Part shown: positions 1-5,572 of the stretch, in pieces
Layout of the letters: each line of letters starts with the position of its first letter
Numbering within the stretch: position 1 is the stretch's first letter
Assembly (NCBI GenBank): GCA_902797515.1
Contig: CADBSX010000158.1
Span: forward strand, 1 to 8,206
Direction: 5' to 3'
DNA from: an uncultured Eubacteriales bacterium
GTDB taxonomy: Bacteria > Bacillota > Clostridia > Christensenellales > Borkfalkiaceae
Length of the DNA: 8,206 nt
Notes under the pieces: generated by a model
The model's input: only the letters and a program-made list of their open reading frames with translations
The model's database searches: none
What the model was told of the DNA's origin: nothing
Position numbers and translations under genes: made by a program

Positions 1-55
1 CGTCCGCAATGAACTCACCGAGGCTTTGAAGGTCGGTCCGCCCGAAAACGCGCAA
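1..55 (-). CDS. Partial CDS, N-terminus only; possibly TsaE
   Basis: A minus-strand reading frame opens at a TTG (bases 53-55) two bases past the stop codon of the DUF4364 gene and runs off the left edge. It gives 18 residues, MRVFGRTDLQSLGEFIAD if TTG is read as Met. No ATG or GTG lies just upstream in this frame and no convincing Shine-Dalgarno site is visible, so translation would depend on coupling to the DUF4364 gene. The pattern of a Thr/Ser-rich turn followed by LGExIA resembles the start of TsaE, the P-loop ATPase of the tRNA t6A37 threonylcarbamoyl pathway, but the Walker A motif that would prove it lies outside the window. The call is tentative. Confidence 0.3.
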   Translation of the reverse strand, partial: MRVFGRTDLQSLGEFIAD

Positions 56-56
56 G

Positions 57-581
57 TCAGTCCACGAGGCTTTCGTAAACGGTCGCGTAAACGTTTTCAG
101 CCTTGTCTTCCCATTTTTTGTAGATACTCTTCGCCGTCTGACGATCGGGAACGACGAGTTTGAGTTCAAGAAGTGGCTGCGACGGCTCGATTATTTTGAG
201 GTAAACGGTATAAGTGCCGTTCTTATTCATATAATAATCGGCTATGCACTCTTGCCTTTTCTTGTATTTCGTCCTGTTGTTCTTTACGAAAGCGGAAATT
301 TCTTCTCTTATCGAAGAGGGGATCTGCACGTAAAAATCCGCGAGGCAAATTCTCCCGTCGGGAGTTATGCCGTAGAGCGGTTCGCCTTGCGAAGACACCT
401 TGTAAATGAACGAGTGAGAAAGAAGAGTTCCCAAAAGCACTTTGCAGTCCATATATTCTATCCAGTCGTTGGAAGATGAACACATATCCAGCACGGTGTT
501 TTCCGAGAGCGGAACTTCCATTTTGTCAAAGACGAACAATAATATTAATTTATCGACGAGAGCGTCGCCTTTGACAAGCAT
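57..581 (-). CDS. DUF4364 family protein, probable winged-helix regulator
   Basis: The 174-residue product matches my recollection of the DUF4364 family, common in Clostridia and usually annotated as hypothetical. Residues about 8-80 have the rhythm of a winged helix: helices around LVDKLILLFVFDKM and DCKVLLGTLL, then a strand-turn-strand wing around SFIYKVSSQGEPLYGITPDG. The C-terminal half (about 100-174) is a mixed alpha/beta domain with a basic stretch near NNRTKYKKRQ. There is no signal peptide or membrane segment. The ATG at 579-581 follows a purine-rich site (AGAGGGA on the minus strand, about 587-593). It lies 23 bases downstream of the HPr-like gene on the same strand, so the two are probably one transcript. 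DNA binding is inferred from the fold; no target is known to me. Confidence 0.8.
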   Translation of the reverse strand: MLVKGDALVDKLILLFVFDKMEVPLSENTVLDMCSSSNDWIEYMDCKVLLGTLLSHSFIYKVSSQGEPLYGITPDGRICLADFYVQIPSSIREEISAFVKNNRTKYKKRQECIADYYMNKNGTYTVYLKIIEPSQPLLELKLVVPDRQTAKSIYKKWEDKAENVYATVYESLVD

Positions 582-604
582 AACTTTCCCTCTTTATCTT
601 TTTA

Positions 605-832
605 TTATTGCTCGAATTGTTTGAGTTCCGCGAGAAGATCGTCGCAGTCCTGCGAGTGGATTTCTACGCTTATAGGTCTCGAAAGATCGAGGCTGAATAT
701 GCCTAAAATGGACTTCGCATCAACGACGTATCTGTCCGAGCGAAGATCTATTTCGTAAGCGTATTTCTGAACTATCGAAACGAAAGTTTTTACCTGACTT
801 GCCATCTGAAGAGATATCTGTACCGATTTCAT
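605..832 (-). CDS. HPr/Crh-like protein lacking the active-site histidine
   Basis: This 75-residue protein aligns with HPr, the phosphocarrier of the sugar PTS. The best-conserved stretch is VDAKSILGIFSLDL (about 37-50), equivalent to VNLKSIMGVMSLG of B. subtilis HPr, and it keeps the regulatory serine (Ser46 equivalent). At the catalytic site the usual GIHARPAT reads QMASQVKT: His15 becomes Met and Arg17 becomes Ser. It therefore cannot carry phosphate from Enzyme I, but could still be a substrate of HPr kinase or a protein partner, like Crh of Bacillus, where His15 is Gln. At 75 residues it is shorter than the usual 85-88. The start is well supported: a strong AGGAGGT (838-844, minus strand) sits five bases before the ATG. 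It leads the transcript that continues into the DUF4364 gene. Confidence 0.8.
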   Translation of the reverse strand: MKSVQISLQMASQVKTFVSIVQKYAYEIDLRSDRYVVDAKSILGIFSLDLSRPISVEIHSQDCDDLLAELKQFEQ

Positions 833-851
833 ATTTGACCTCCTGTTTTTA

Positions 852-896
852 AGCCGAAAGTCGGATAAAATTTTCGCTCCGACTTTTCATTCGGCT
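852..896 (-). promoter_or_regulatory. Stem-loop in the 5' UTR of the HPr-like gene
   Basis: AGCCGAA (852-858) pairs with TTCGGCT (890-896), and inside it GTCGG (860-864) pairs with CCGAC (879-883). They are separated by an asymmetric internal loop. In the transcript from the promoter at 910-938 the hairpin starts within about ten bases of the expected 5' end and finishes seven bases before the AGGAGGT ribosome site. It is not followed by a U-run on either strand, so it is not an intrinsic terminator. Its position suits mRNA stabilisation or control of ribosome access. The role is inference. Confidence 0.5.
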
Positions 897-909
897 ATAT
901 CTCTTCACC

Positions 910-938
910 ATTATACACCTAATCGCAAAAAAAATCAA
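910..938 (-). promoter_or_regulatory. Sigma-A promoter for HPr-like/DUF4364 transcript
   Basis: On the minus strand TTGATT (bases 933-938) and TATAAT (910-915) are separated by exactly 17 bases. Transcription would start near 903, leaving a leader of about 70 bases that contains the stem-loop at 852-896. It lies back to back with the promoter at 958-986. Confidence 0.75.
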
Positions 939-957
939 TGGTTTTGTGATAAATATC

Positions 958-986
958 TTGTTTAAATTAAAGAGTTGTGGTATAAT
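958..986 (+). promoter_or_regulatory. Sigma-A promoter, extended -10, for the 247-aa gene/Nudix operon
   Basis: TTGTTT (958-963) and TATAAT (981-986) are 17 bases apart, with TG at 978-979 giving an extended -10. The expected transcript start is near 993, about 26 bases before the ATG at 1019. Confidence 0.75.
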
Positions 987-1018
987 CATAATATACCGAC
1001 ACGGGAAGATATATACAT

Positions 1019-1762
1019 ATGATCACAAGAGAAGATTCATTGAAAAATTTCAACGCGAAAATGGAAGAACTTATTCTTTCCAAATATCTGCTTGCGGACA
1101 ACAAGATAAGCGAGGTGTTAAAGACCGTCGCAGACTCTTCGCTTTTGTACGAACTTTTCGAGTACGTGACCGAGGATTTCGATTACAATATGTACAAGAG
1201 AGTATGTTTCACGTCTTACGCCGATAAAGTGGATTTCAAATTGCCGAAAAAGAACGAGGATCTCCTCGCTTTCTGTTTTCTTCTTTTAATGGAAATAGAT
1301 TCAAAAAAAGAAGACCTGATGCGGCTTTTGGACGAATATTTCCGCTCGGCGGGCGGAAAACAGCAGAGTTATAACAATTTCGCTTTAAAAGTGCTTATTC
1401 CCTTTCAACTCACCGTAAAAAAAGTCGCCGAGAGCATTATCGAGGCGGAAAACGCGGAAACGGAAGAGGAAAAGTCCGCGGGAAAAGAAAACCGCTCGGG
1501 TTACGTTTTTTCGCCCGCGAGAAAATACGTGCTCGCCGTTAAAAACGAAGTCGTAAAGAGCGGAACGCCGAAAGACGACGGCGACAGGGACGAATTGATT
1601 TTCTGCCTTGACGAACTGTCCGACGCGCTCGCGAAAAAAGACGGCAAGACCGCCGCGCTCGCTTTTATCGGCGTAAAATTTATTCTGCGCGGCGAAAAGA
1701 GGCCGATAGCCGACCTCGATAAACTCGCGGCTCTTATAGCGGAGGAAACCGACGGTGAGTGA
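1019..1762 (+). CDS. Unrecognised helical protein, 247 aa
   Basis: I do not recognise this family. The protein is soluble, with no signal peptide or membrane span. Residues 1-140 look largely helical (for example MEELILSKYLL and DLLAFCFLLLMEIDSKKEDLMRLLDEYF), followed by a charged, probably flexible linker at about 141-160 (EAENAETEEEKSAGKENRSG). A second helical part with LDELSDALAKKDGKTAALAF runs to the end. No catalytic motif or metal site stands out. The ATG at 1019 is chosen because the promoter at 958-986 sits just upstream; the ribosome site is weak (GGGAAG, 1003-1008). The end overlaps the Nudix gene by eight bases and holds that gene's GGAGG, so the two are translationally coupled. 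Shared function with the Nudix enzyme is possible but unproven. Confidence 0.85.
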   Translation: MITREDSLKNFNAKMEELILSKYLLADNKISEVLKTVADSSLLYELFEYVTEDFDYNMYKRVCFTSYADKVDFKLPKKNEDLLAFCFLLLMEIDSKKEDLMRLLDEYFRSAGGKQQSYNNFALKVLIPFQLTVKKVAESIIEAENAETEEEKSAGKENRSGYVFSPARKYVLAVKNEVVKSGTPKDDGDRDELIFCLDELSDALAKKDGKTAALAFIGVKFILRGEKRPIADLDKLAALIAEETDGE

Positions 1763-2276
1763 AAAGAGATTGTCGGGCGAAACCGTATATAAGGGCAGAA
1801 TTCTTTCTCTCGATCGCGACGAAGTGCTCTGCGACAACGGGAACAAAGGCGTAAGAGAGGTCGTCCGTCACGGCGGCGGAGCGGCGATACTCGCAGTCAA
1901 AGACGGCAAGATACTGATAGAAAAGCAGTACAGATACGCGCTCGGAAAAGAAATATACGAAATTCCCGCGGGGAAGAGAGAAAAAGACGAAGATTTTTTC
2001 GTCACCGCGAAAAGAGAACTCGAAGAGGAAACGGGGCTTATTCCGAAAGACCTCAAAAAACTCGTTGAAATTTATCCGTCCCCGGGATACACGACCGAAA
2101 AGATCGCGATCTTCGTTGCCACAAAATTCGGGAAAGGCGAAAAGCATTTCGACGATACGGAAGATATTACGAGCGAGTGGATAGACGTCGGAACGCTTAT
2201 GCAAATGATCGGAAACGGCGAGATAGAGGACGCTAAAACCGTCGTCGCTCTGTCGCTTTGGTCAAATTTACGCTAA
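1755..2276 (+). CDS. Nudix hydrolase, ADP-ribose pyrophosphatase type
   Basis: The 173-residue protein carries a perfect Nudix box, GX5EX7REUXEEXGU, at residues 73-95: Gly73, Glu79, then RELEEETGL (87-95). The three glutamates bind the catalytic Mg2+. Residues YPSPG (107-111) follow, with a proline 15 residues after the box, the usual hallmark of the ADP-ribose pyrophosphatase subgroup. The N-terminal strand segment (GETVYKGRILSLDRDEV) and QYRYALGKEIYEIPAG also fit that subgroup. The expected reaction is hydrolysis of ADP-ribose to AMP and ribose 5-phosphate in the cytosol, but a related nucleoside diphosphate sugar cannot be excluded. It starts at GTG 1755 with GGAGG at 1741-1745, nine bases upstream, inside the preceding gene. 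No hairpin terminator follows; the rnpB promoter begins six bases after the stop. Confidence 0.9.
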   Translation: MSEKRLSGETVYKGRILSLDRDEVLCDNGNKGVREVVRHGGGAAILAVKDGKILIEKQYRYALGKEIYEIPAGKREKDEDFFVTAKRELEEETGLIPKDLKKLVEIYPSPGYTTEKIAIFVATKFGKGEKHFDDTEDITSEWIDVGTLMQMIGNGEIEDAKTVVALSLWSNLR

Positions 2277-2281
2277 AAAAG

Positions 2282-2310
2282 TGGACAAAAAGTCGTAAAT
2301 ATGTTAAAAT
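2282..2310 (+). promoter_or_regulatory. Promoter of rnpB
   Basis: TGGACA (2282-2287) and TAAAAT (2305-2310) are 17 bases apart, with TG at 2302-2303 forming an extended -10. The predicted transcript start near 2317 agrees with the first base pair of the RNase P RNA at 2319. Confidence 0.75.
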
Positions 2311-2318
2311 AAAAATAT

Positions 2319-2807
2319 CGGGACGATCGTACGGTTGCGGGGAGTAATATCCACGAGGAAAGTCCGGGCTCCGCACGGCAGGATGCCGCCTAACGGACGG
2401 TGAAGGTAACTTTAAGGAAAGTGCAACAGAAAATAACCGCTCATTTTAAGTCGTATAAGCTTCGCGATACTTCGTTTCTGTAAAACCTCAAAAACTTGAT
2501 GACCGATAAGGTCTATCTCGTTTTTTCGGTTTTACGAGCCTCGTCTCGCTCGTTTCTCCGACTTAAAATCCCGCTTTAAAGGGATAGCGTTTCGTCGCAA
2601 TGGGTAAGGATGAAAAGGCAGGGTAAGAGCCTACCGGACTTCCGGAGACGGAAGTCGCCGTGTAAACCCCATCCGGAGCAAGATAGGGGCAACTCGTAAG
2701 ACAGCCGGTCGGAGTTGCCCGCAAAACGTCGCTTGAGCTTGTCGGCAACGGCAAGCGTAGATAGATAACCGTATTAAATGACAGAACCCGGCTTACAGGT
2801 CGTCCCG
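2319..2807 (+). ncRNA. rnpB: RNase P RNA, bacterial type A, with large P12-region insertion
   Basis: This is the catalytic RNA of RNase P, which trims tRNA 5' ends. Universal core pieces are present in order: GAGGAAAGTCCGGGCTCC (2355-2372), GTGCAACAGAAAATAACCGC (2421-2440), GGGTAAGGATGAAAAGG (2602-2618), the type A piece CCGGAGCAAGATAGGGG (2673-2689), and ACAGAACCCGGCTTA (2781-2795). The ends pair as helix P1 (2319-2328 with 2798-2807). At about 489 bases it is much longer than E. coli's 377, mostly because 161 bases (2441-2601) replace about 22 in E. coli between ACCGC and GGTAAGG. That insert is closed by an 11-bp helix (2443-2453 with 2559-2569) and holds further hairpins. It has its own promoter and terminator. 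Confidence 0.95.
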
Positions 2808-2808
2808 A

Positions 2809-2852
2809 CGCCCGCCCTCGGCAATAAAATTGCCGAGGGCGGGCGTTTTTTT
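2809..2852 (+). terminator. Strong intrinsic terminator of rnpB
   Basis: A perfect 17-bp, GC-rich stem (2809-2825 with 2829-2845) with a three-base AAA loop is followed by seven T (2846-2852). It begins two bases after RNase P helix P1 closes and should insulate manA from rnpB transcription. Confidence 0.95.
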
Positions 2853-2873
2853 GTCCGTCGCAGCCTTTTACGA

Positions 2874-2902
2874 TTGACTTTATTCTTTACTTGTGGTAAA
2901 CT
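2874..2902 (+). promoter_or_regulatory. Promoter of the manA-rdgB-yfcE-like operon
   Basis: TTGACT (2874-2879) and TAAACT (2897-2902) lie 17 bases apart, with TG at 2894-2895 giving an extended -10. The transcript would start at about 2908-2909, which is the A of the manA start codon. There is thus no room for a 5' leader or ribosome-binding site. Confidence 0.7.
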
Positions 2903-2908
2903 GATTTT

Positions 2909-3814
2909 ATGAAAATCGAAAAGTTATATCCCGAATGTAAAGATTACGTTTGGGGCGGCGAAAAACTGAAAAAAGAGTACGGCAAAAAGACGGATAAAAC
3001 GCCTTGCGCCGAGAGTTGGGAACTGTCTTTCCATAAAGACGGAAAGACGAAGATATCCGGCGGCGCGACTCTCGAAGAGACCGTTTCGGAAAAAGACGTC
3101 GGAAAAAAGGCGGCGAAATTCCCGTTTTTTCCAACGCTGATAAAATTTATTGACGCGAAAGGCGACCTTTCCGTTCAGGTACATCCTTCCGACGATTACG
3201 CTTTAAAATACGAAAATTCTTTCGGAAAAACCGAAATGTGGTATATCGTCGAGGCGGAATGCGGCGCGGGGATATATCTCGGCTTTAAAAAGGACGTTTC
3301 GGAAGCCGAGTTCAGAAAGGCGATAGAGAATAAAACTCTGACGAGCCTGCTCAATTTTTACGAAGTAAAAAAGGGCGAGTGTTATTTTATTCCGTCGGGA
3401 ACTCTTCACGCCATCTGCAAGGGCTGTCTTATCCTCGAAATACAGCAAAACAGCAACCTTACGTACAGAGTTTACGATTACGGCAGAAAGGACAAAAACG
3501 GAAAGGAAAGAGAACTTCACGTCGATAAGGCGCTCGCGGTCACAAATACGAAAAAGTCGGCGTATAAGCCGATTATCGCGAAAGACGGCGGCGTTTTAGG
3601 CTCTTGCGATTACTTTACGGCGACGTATTATTCCGTGAAGGGCGAAAGGGAATTTTACGCGGATAACGGCTCTTTCGCCTGTGTGACCGCTATTTCGGGC
3701 GAGGGAGAAATAGACGGACAAAAATTTAAAAAAGGCGACAGTTTTTTCGTTCCCGCCGGATACGGAAAATACTTAATATCGGGCGATTCCGAAATAATAA
3801 TCACGGAAATTTAA
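2909..3814 (+). CDS. manA: Class I mannose-6-phosphate isomerase
   Basis: The 301-residue cupin enzyme interconverts mannose 6-phosphate and fructose 6-phosphate in the cytosol, linking mannose to glycolysis and GDP-mannose synthesis. The N-terminus LYPECKDYVWGG is typical of the short Firmicute ManA. The Zn2+ ligands can be placed at Gln90 and His92 (DLSVQVHPSD), Glu109 (GKTEMWY) and His167 (PSGTLHAI); the active-site arginine is Arg187 in TYRVYDYGR. The C-terminal cupin half ends with GEGEIDGQKFKKGDSFFVPAG. Length is normal for the family. The ATG at 2909 fits the conserved N-terminus, yet no Shine-Dalgarno precedes it and the promoter places the transcript start on this ATG, so the mRNA is probably leaderless. 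The rdgB gene follows after seven bases. Confidence 0.95.
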   Translation: MKIEKLYPECKDYVWGGEKLKKEYGKKTDKTPCAESWELSFHKDGKTKISGGATLEETVSEKDVGKKAAKFPFFPTLIKFIDAKGDLSVQVHPSDDYALKYENSFGKTEMWYIVEAECGAGIYLGFKKDVSEAEFRKAIENKTLTSLLNFYEVKKGECYFIPSGTLHAICKGCLILEIQQNSNLTYRVYDYGRKDKNGKERELHVDKALAVTNTKKSAYKPIIAKDGGVLGSCDYFTATYYSVKGEREFYADNGSFACVTAISGEGEIDGQKFKKGDSFFVPAGYGKYLISGDSEIIITEI

Positions 3815-3821
3815 AGAAAAA

Positions 3822-4394
3822 ATGAAAACTTTGGTAGTTGCGTCGGAAAATAAAGGGAAATTAAAAGAGATAAGAGAGATACTCGGCGACAGGTACGAGA
3901 TAATTTCGATGCGCGACGCGGGATTTTCGGGCGAGATAGTCGAGGACGGCGAAACTTTTTACGAAAACGCACTCAAAAAGGCTAAAACCGTTGCCGAAAC
4001 ACTGAAAACAGACGCGCTCGCGGACGACAGCGGGCTTTGCGTCGAGGCGCTCGGCGGAGCCCCCGGAGTTTATTCCGCGAGATATTCGGGGAGCCACGGC
4101 GACGACAAGGCGAACAGGTCGGCACTGCTTAAAAATCTCGCGAACGAAAAAAACAGGCGGGCGAAATTCGTCTGCAATATGGTTTTGTACGGGGCGAACG
4201 GAGAAATCGTTTCGGGAGTCGGCGAAACTTACGGAAATATCGGATACGAAGAAGAGGGCGGAAACGGATTCGGTTACGACTGCGTTTTCATATCCGACGA
4301 CTTAAAGAAGTGTTTCGGGCTCGCGAGCGACGAAGAGAAAAATTCCGTCAGTCACAGAAAACGCGCGATAGAGGATCTGCTTTGTAAATTATGA
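3822..4394 (+). CDS. rdgB: XTP/dITP pyrophosphatase (RdgB/HAM1 family)
   Basis: The 190-residue enzyme hydrolyses XTP, ITP and dITP to monophosphates and keeps deaminated purines out of nucleic acids. Family motifs are all visible: the triphosphate-binding SENKGKLKEI (8-17), acidic metal ligands Glu41 and Asp68/Asp69 in LADDSGL, GAPGVYSARYSG (79-90), the base-recognising GFGYD (149-153) and SHR (177-179) near the C-terminus. In the stretch usually GFGYDPxF a cysteine replaces the proline (GFGYDCVF), probably harmless. The ATG lies seven bases after manA with only a poor A-rich site upstream, so it probably relies on coupling. Its stop overlaps the next start as ATGA. The pairing with a YfcE-type phosphodiesterase is a common Firmicute arrangement (ysnA-ysnB in B. 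subtilis). Confidence 0.95.
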   Translation: MKTLVVASENKGKLKEIREILGDRYEIISMRDAGFSGEIVEDGETFYENALKKAKTVAETLKTDALADDSGLCVEALGGAPGVYSARYSGSHGDDKANRSALLKNLANEKNRRAKFVCNMVLYGANGEIVSGVGETYGNIGYEEEGGNGFGYDCVFISDDLKKCFGLASDEEKNSVSHRKRAIEDLLCKL

Positions 4395-4861
4395 AAAAGA
4401 TAGTCGTTTTGTCGGATACGCACGGCAACGTCGCCGCGATAAGGAAGATGGAAAACGTTATACGCGAAAGCGATATGGTGATACACCTCGGCGACGGTTA
4501 TAACGATTTGAATTATCTGTATCCCGAAATAAAGGAAAAGTTATACCGCGTCCACGGAAATTGCGATTACGGCTTTGATAAAGAGATAGTGATTGAGACG
4601 GAAGGCGTAAAGATATTCGCCACTCACGGGGATGCGTACGGCGTAAAGCGGGGAACGGCAAAACTCGCGGAGGCGGCGAAAGAAAACGGTTGCCGCGTCG
4701 CGTTATACGGGCATACGCATCGCGCGGAGATCGCCGAGCGCGACGGGATAACCGTAATAAATCCGGGAACTCTGGAAAGATACGGCGTAAAAAACAGTTT
4801 TTGTTATATGGTCGTTACGGGAGAAAAAGTGACCGCGGTCATCAACGAAAACCTGAATTGA
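4391..4861 (+). CDS. YfcE/MJ0936-family metallophosphodiesterase
   Basis: The 156-residue protein is a compact calcineurin-like phosphodiesterase with two metal ions. The ligands read in order as Asp9 and His11 (SDTHGN), Asp35 (HLGDGYND), Asn57 (VHGNCD), His79 (FATHGD), then His108 and His110 (YGHTH). Members hydrolyse artificial phosphodiesters such as bis-pNPP; the natural substrate is not firmly known to me. Length is typical. The start overlaps the rdgB stop (ATGA) with no good ribosome site, so translation is coupled. No terminator hairpin separates it from the tRNA promoter 40 bases downstream, so some read-through into the tRNA array is possible. Confidence 0.9.
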   Translation: MKKIVVLSDTHGNVAAIRKMENVIRESDMVIHLGDGYNDLNYLYPEIKEKLYRVHGNCDYGFDKEIVIETEGVKIFATHGDAYGVKRGTAKLAEAAKENGCRVALYGHTHRAEIAERDGITVINPGTLERYGVKNSFCYMVVTGEKVTAVINENLN

Positions 4862-4900
4862 AAAAAGTTTTATAATTTTGGTAAAACGGATAAAAAACGA

Positions 4901-4929
4901 TTGACATTGCAGATTATTTTTGATAAAAT
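4901..4929 (+). promoter_or_regulatory. Consensus promoter of the tRNA array
   Basis: A perfect TTGACA (4901-4906), a 17-base spacer and TAAAAT (4924-4929), with TG at 4921-4922 for an extended -10. It is the closest to consensus in the window, as expected for a stable-RNA operon. Transcription should start near 4936, about 15 bases before the first tRNA. Confidence 0.85.
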
Positions 4930-4950
4930 ATTCAAGCATTGAGTTTGTGC

Positions 4951-5024
4951 GCGGGTGTAGTTCAATGGTAGAACACCAGCCTTCCAAGCTGGTTGCGTGG
5001 GTCCGATTCCCATCACCCGCTCCA
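4951..5024 (+). tRNA. tRNA-Gly (TCC)
   Basis: The 74-base gene folds as a cloverleaf: acceptor GCGGGTG with CACCCGC, anticodon stem CCAGC/GCTGG, anticodon TCC at 4983-4985, discriminator T and encoded CCA. The T loop reads TCCGATT rather than TTCGATT, so position 55, normally the pseudouridine that pairs with G18, is C (base 5003). The D loop keeps GG. Confidence 0.97.
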
Positions 5025-5051
5025 TTATTTCTCGGTTTGGGATTTAAAAAT

Positions 5052-5128
5052 GCGCCTGTAGCTCAGCTGGATAGAGCACCGCCCTTCTAAGGCGGGTGTC
5101 AGGGGTTCGAATCCCTTCAGGCGCGCCA
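5052..5128 (+). tRNA. tRNA-Arg (TCT)
   Basis: A 77-base cloverleaf with acceptor GCGCCTG/CAGGCGC, anticodon stem CCGCC/GGCGG around CTTCTAA (anticodon TCT), standard T loop TTCGAAT, discriminator G and encoded CCA. It reads AGA codons and AGG by wobble. Confidence 0.97.
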
Positions 5129-5137
5129 GCCTTAAAT

Positions 5138-5215
5138 GGCGGGAGTAGCGCAGTTGGTTAGAGCGTCAGATTGTGGTCCTGAAGGTCGTGGGTTCGACTC
5201 CCATCTCCCGCCCCA
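5138..5215 (+). tRNA. tRNA-His (GTG)
   Basis: The gene carries the histidine identity signature: G-1 (5138) opposite discriminator C73 (5212). The acceptor is GCGGGAG/CTCCCGC, the anticodon loop TTGTGGT, and CCA is encoded. The last pair of the anticodon stem is unusual: A31 faces C39 (TCAGA against CCTGA), where T39 is expected. Confidence 0.96.
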
Positions 5216-5224
5216 TTAAAACTT

Positions 5225-5299
5225 TGGGGTGTCGCCAAGCGGTAAGGCACCGGATTTTGATTCCGGGATTCGTAGGTTCAAATCCTGCCACCCCAGCCA
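5225..5299 (+). tRNA. tRNA-Gln (TTG)
   Basis: A 75-base cloverleaf with the weak first pair T1-A72 typical of glutamine tRNA (acceptor TGGGGTG/CACCCCA). Anticodon stem CCGGA/TCCGG surrounds TTTTGAT (anticodon TTG). Discriminator G and encoded CCA are present. Confidence 0.97.
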
Positions 5300-5312
5300 C
5301 TTAATTTAATAT

Positions 5313-5388
5313 GGTCCATTAGCTCAGGAGGTAGAGCACATGACTTTTAATCATGTTGTCCGGGGTTCGAGTCTCCGATGGATCACCA
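5313..5388 (+). tRNA. tRNA-Lys (TTT)
   Basis: A 76-base cloverleaf with acceptor GGTCCAT/ATGGATC (one G-T pair), anticodon stem CATGA/TCATG around CTTTTAA (anticodon TTT), T loop TTCGAGT, discriminator A and encoded CCA. Confidence 0.97.
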
Positions 5389-5392
5389 AAAA

Positions 5393-5468
5393 GCACCTTT
5401 AGCTCAGTTGGTAGAGCAACTGACTCTTAATCAGTGGGTCGCGGGTTCGAGTCCCTCAAGGTGCACCA
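5393..5468 (+). tRNA. tRNA-Lys (CTT)
   Basis: A 76-base cloverleaf with acceptor GCACCTT/AAGGTGC, anticodon stem ACTGA/TCAGT around CTCTTAA (anticodon CTT), discriminator A and encoded CCA. It is the second lysine tRNA and the last of the array. The accessory block starts right after its terminator, but no second copy of its 3' end appears in the window. Confidence 0.97.
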
Positions 5469-5472
5469 ATCG

Positions 5473-5516
5473 GGACTCAGTTGAACCAGGAAGGTTTAAT
5501 TGAGTCCTTTTGTTTT
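5473..5516 (+). terminator. Intrinsic terminator of the tRNA array
   Basis: A 15-bp stem with two wobble pairs (5473-5487 with 5493-5507) and an AGGAA loop is followed by TTTTGTTTT. It starts five bases after the CCA of the last tRNA and closes the stable-RNA transcript. Confidence 0.9.
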
Positions 5517-5540
5517 GCAAAATTGTATAATTTATTGTTT

Positions 5541-5572
5541 TAGCGGTTATCGCATTTTTACGATAGCCGCTA
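5541..5572 (+). terminator. Hairpin before repeat copy A, terminator-like
   Basis: TAGCGGTTATCG (5541-5552) pairs with CGATAGCCGCTA (5561-5572): 12 bp with one T-G wobble and an eight-base loop. The following TATTTATG is a poor U-run. It ends ten bases before repeat copy A, the same offset as the good terminator before copy B, yet no gene lies between it and the tRNA terminator. It may be the remnant of a lost upstream unit. Bases 5517-5540 between the two hairpins hold nothing I recognise except a TATAAT without a -35. Confidence 0.5.

Noticed and set aside
1385..2204. Long minus-strand frames opposite the 247-aa gene and Nudix gene
   Set aside because: They are shadows of well-supported plus-strand genes and have no family resemblance or ribosome sites.
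4870..4876. Second promoter around TATAAT just after the phosphodiesterase gene
   Set aside because: No -35 at a usable distance; the consensus promoter at 4901-4929 is far better.
4703..4987. Minus-strand 94-residue frame
   Set aside because: It overlaps the phosphodiesterase gene, the tRNA promoter and tRNA-Gly; no ribosome site or family resemblance.
5520..5531. Promoter around TATAAT at 5526-5531
   Set aside because: No -35 hexamer upstream, where the tRNA terminator lies, and no gene immediately downstream.
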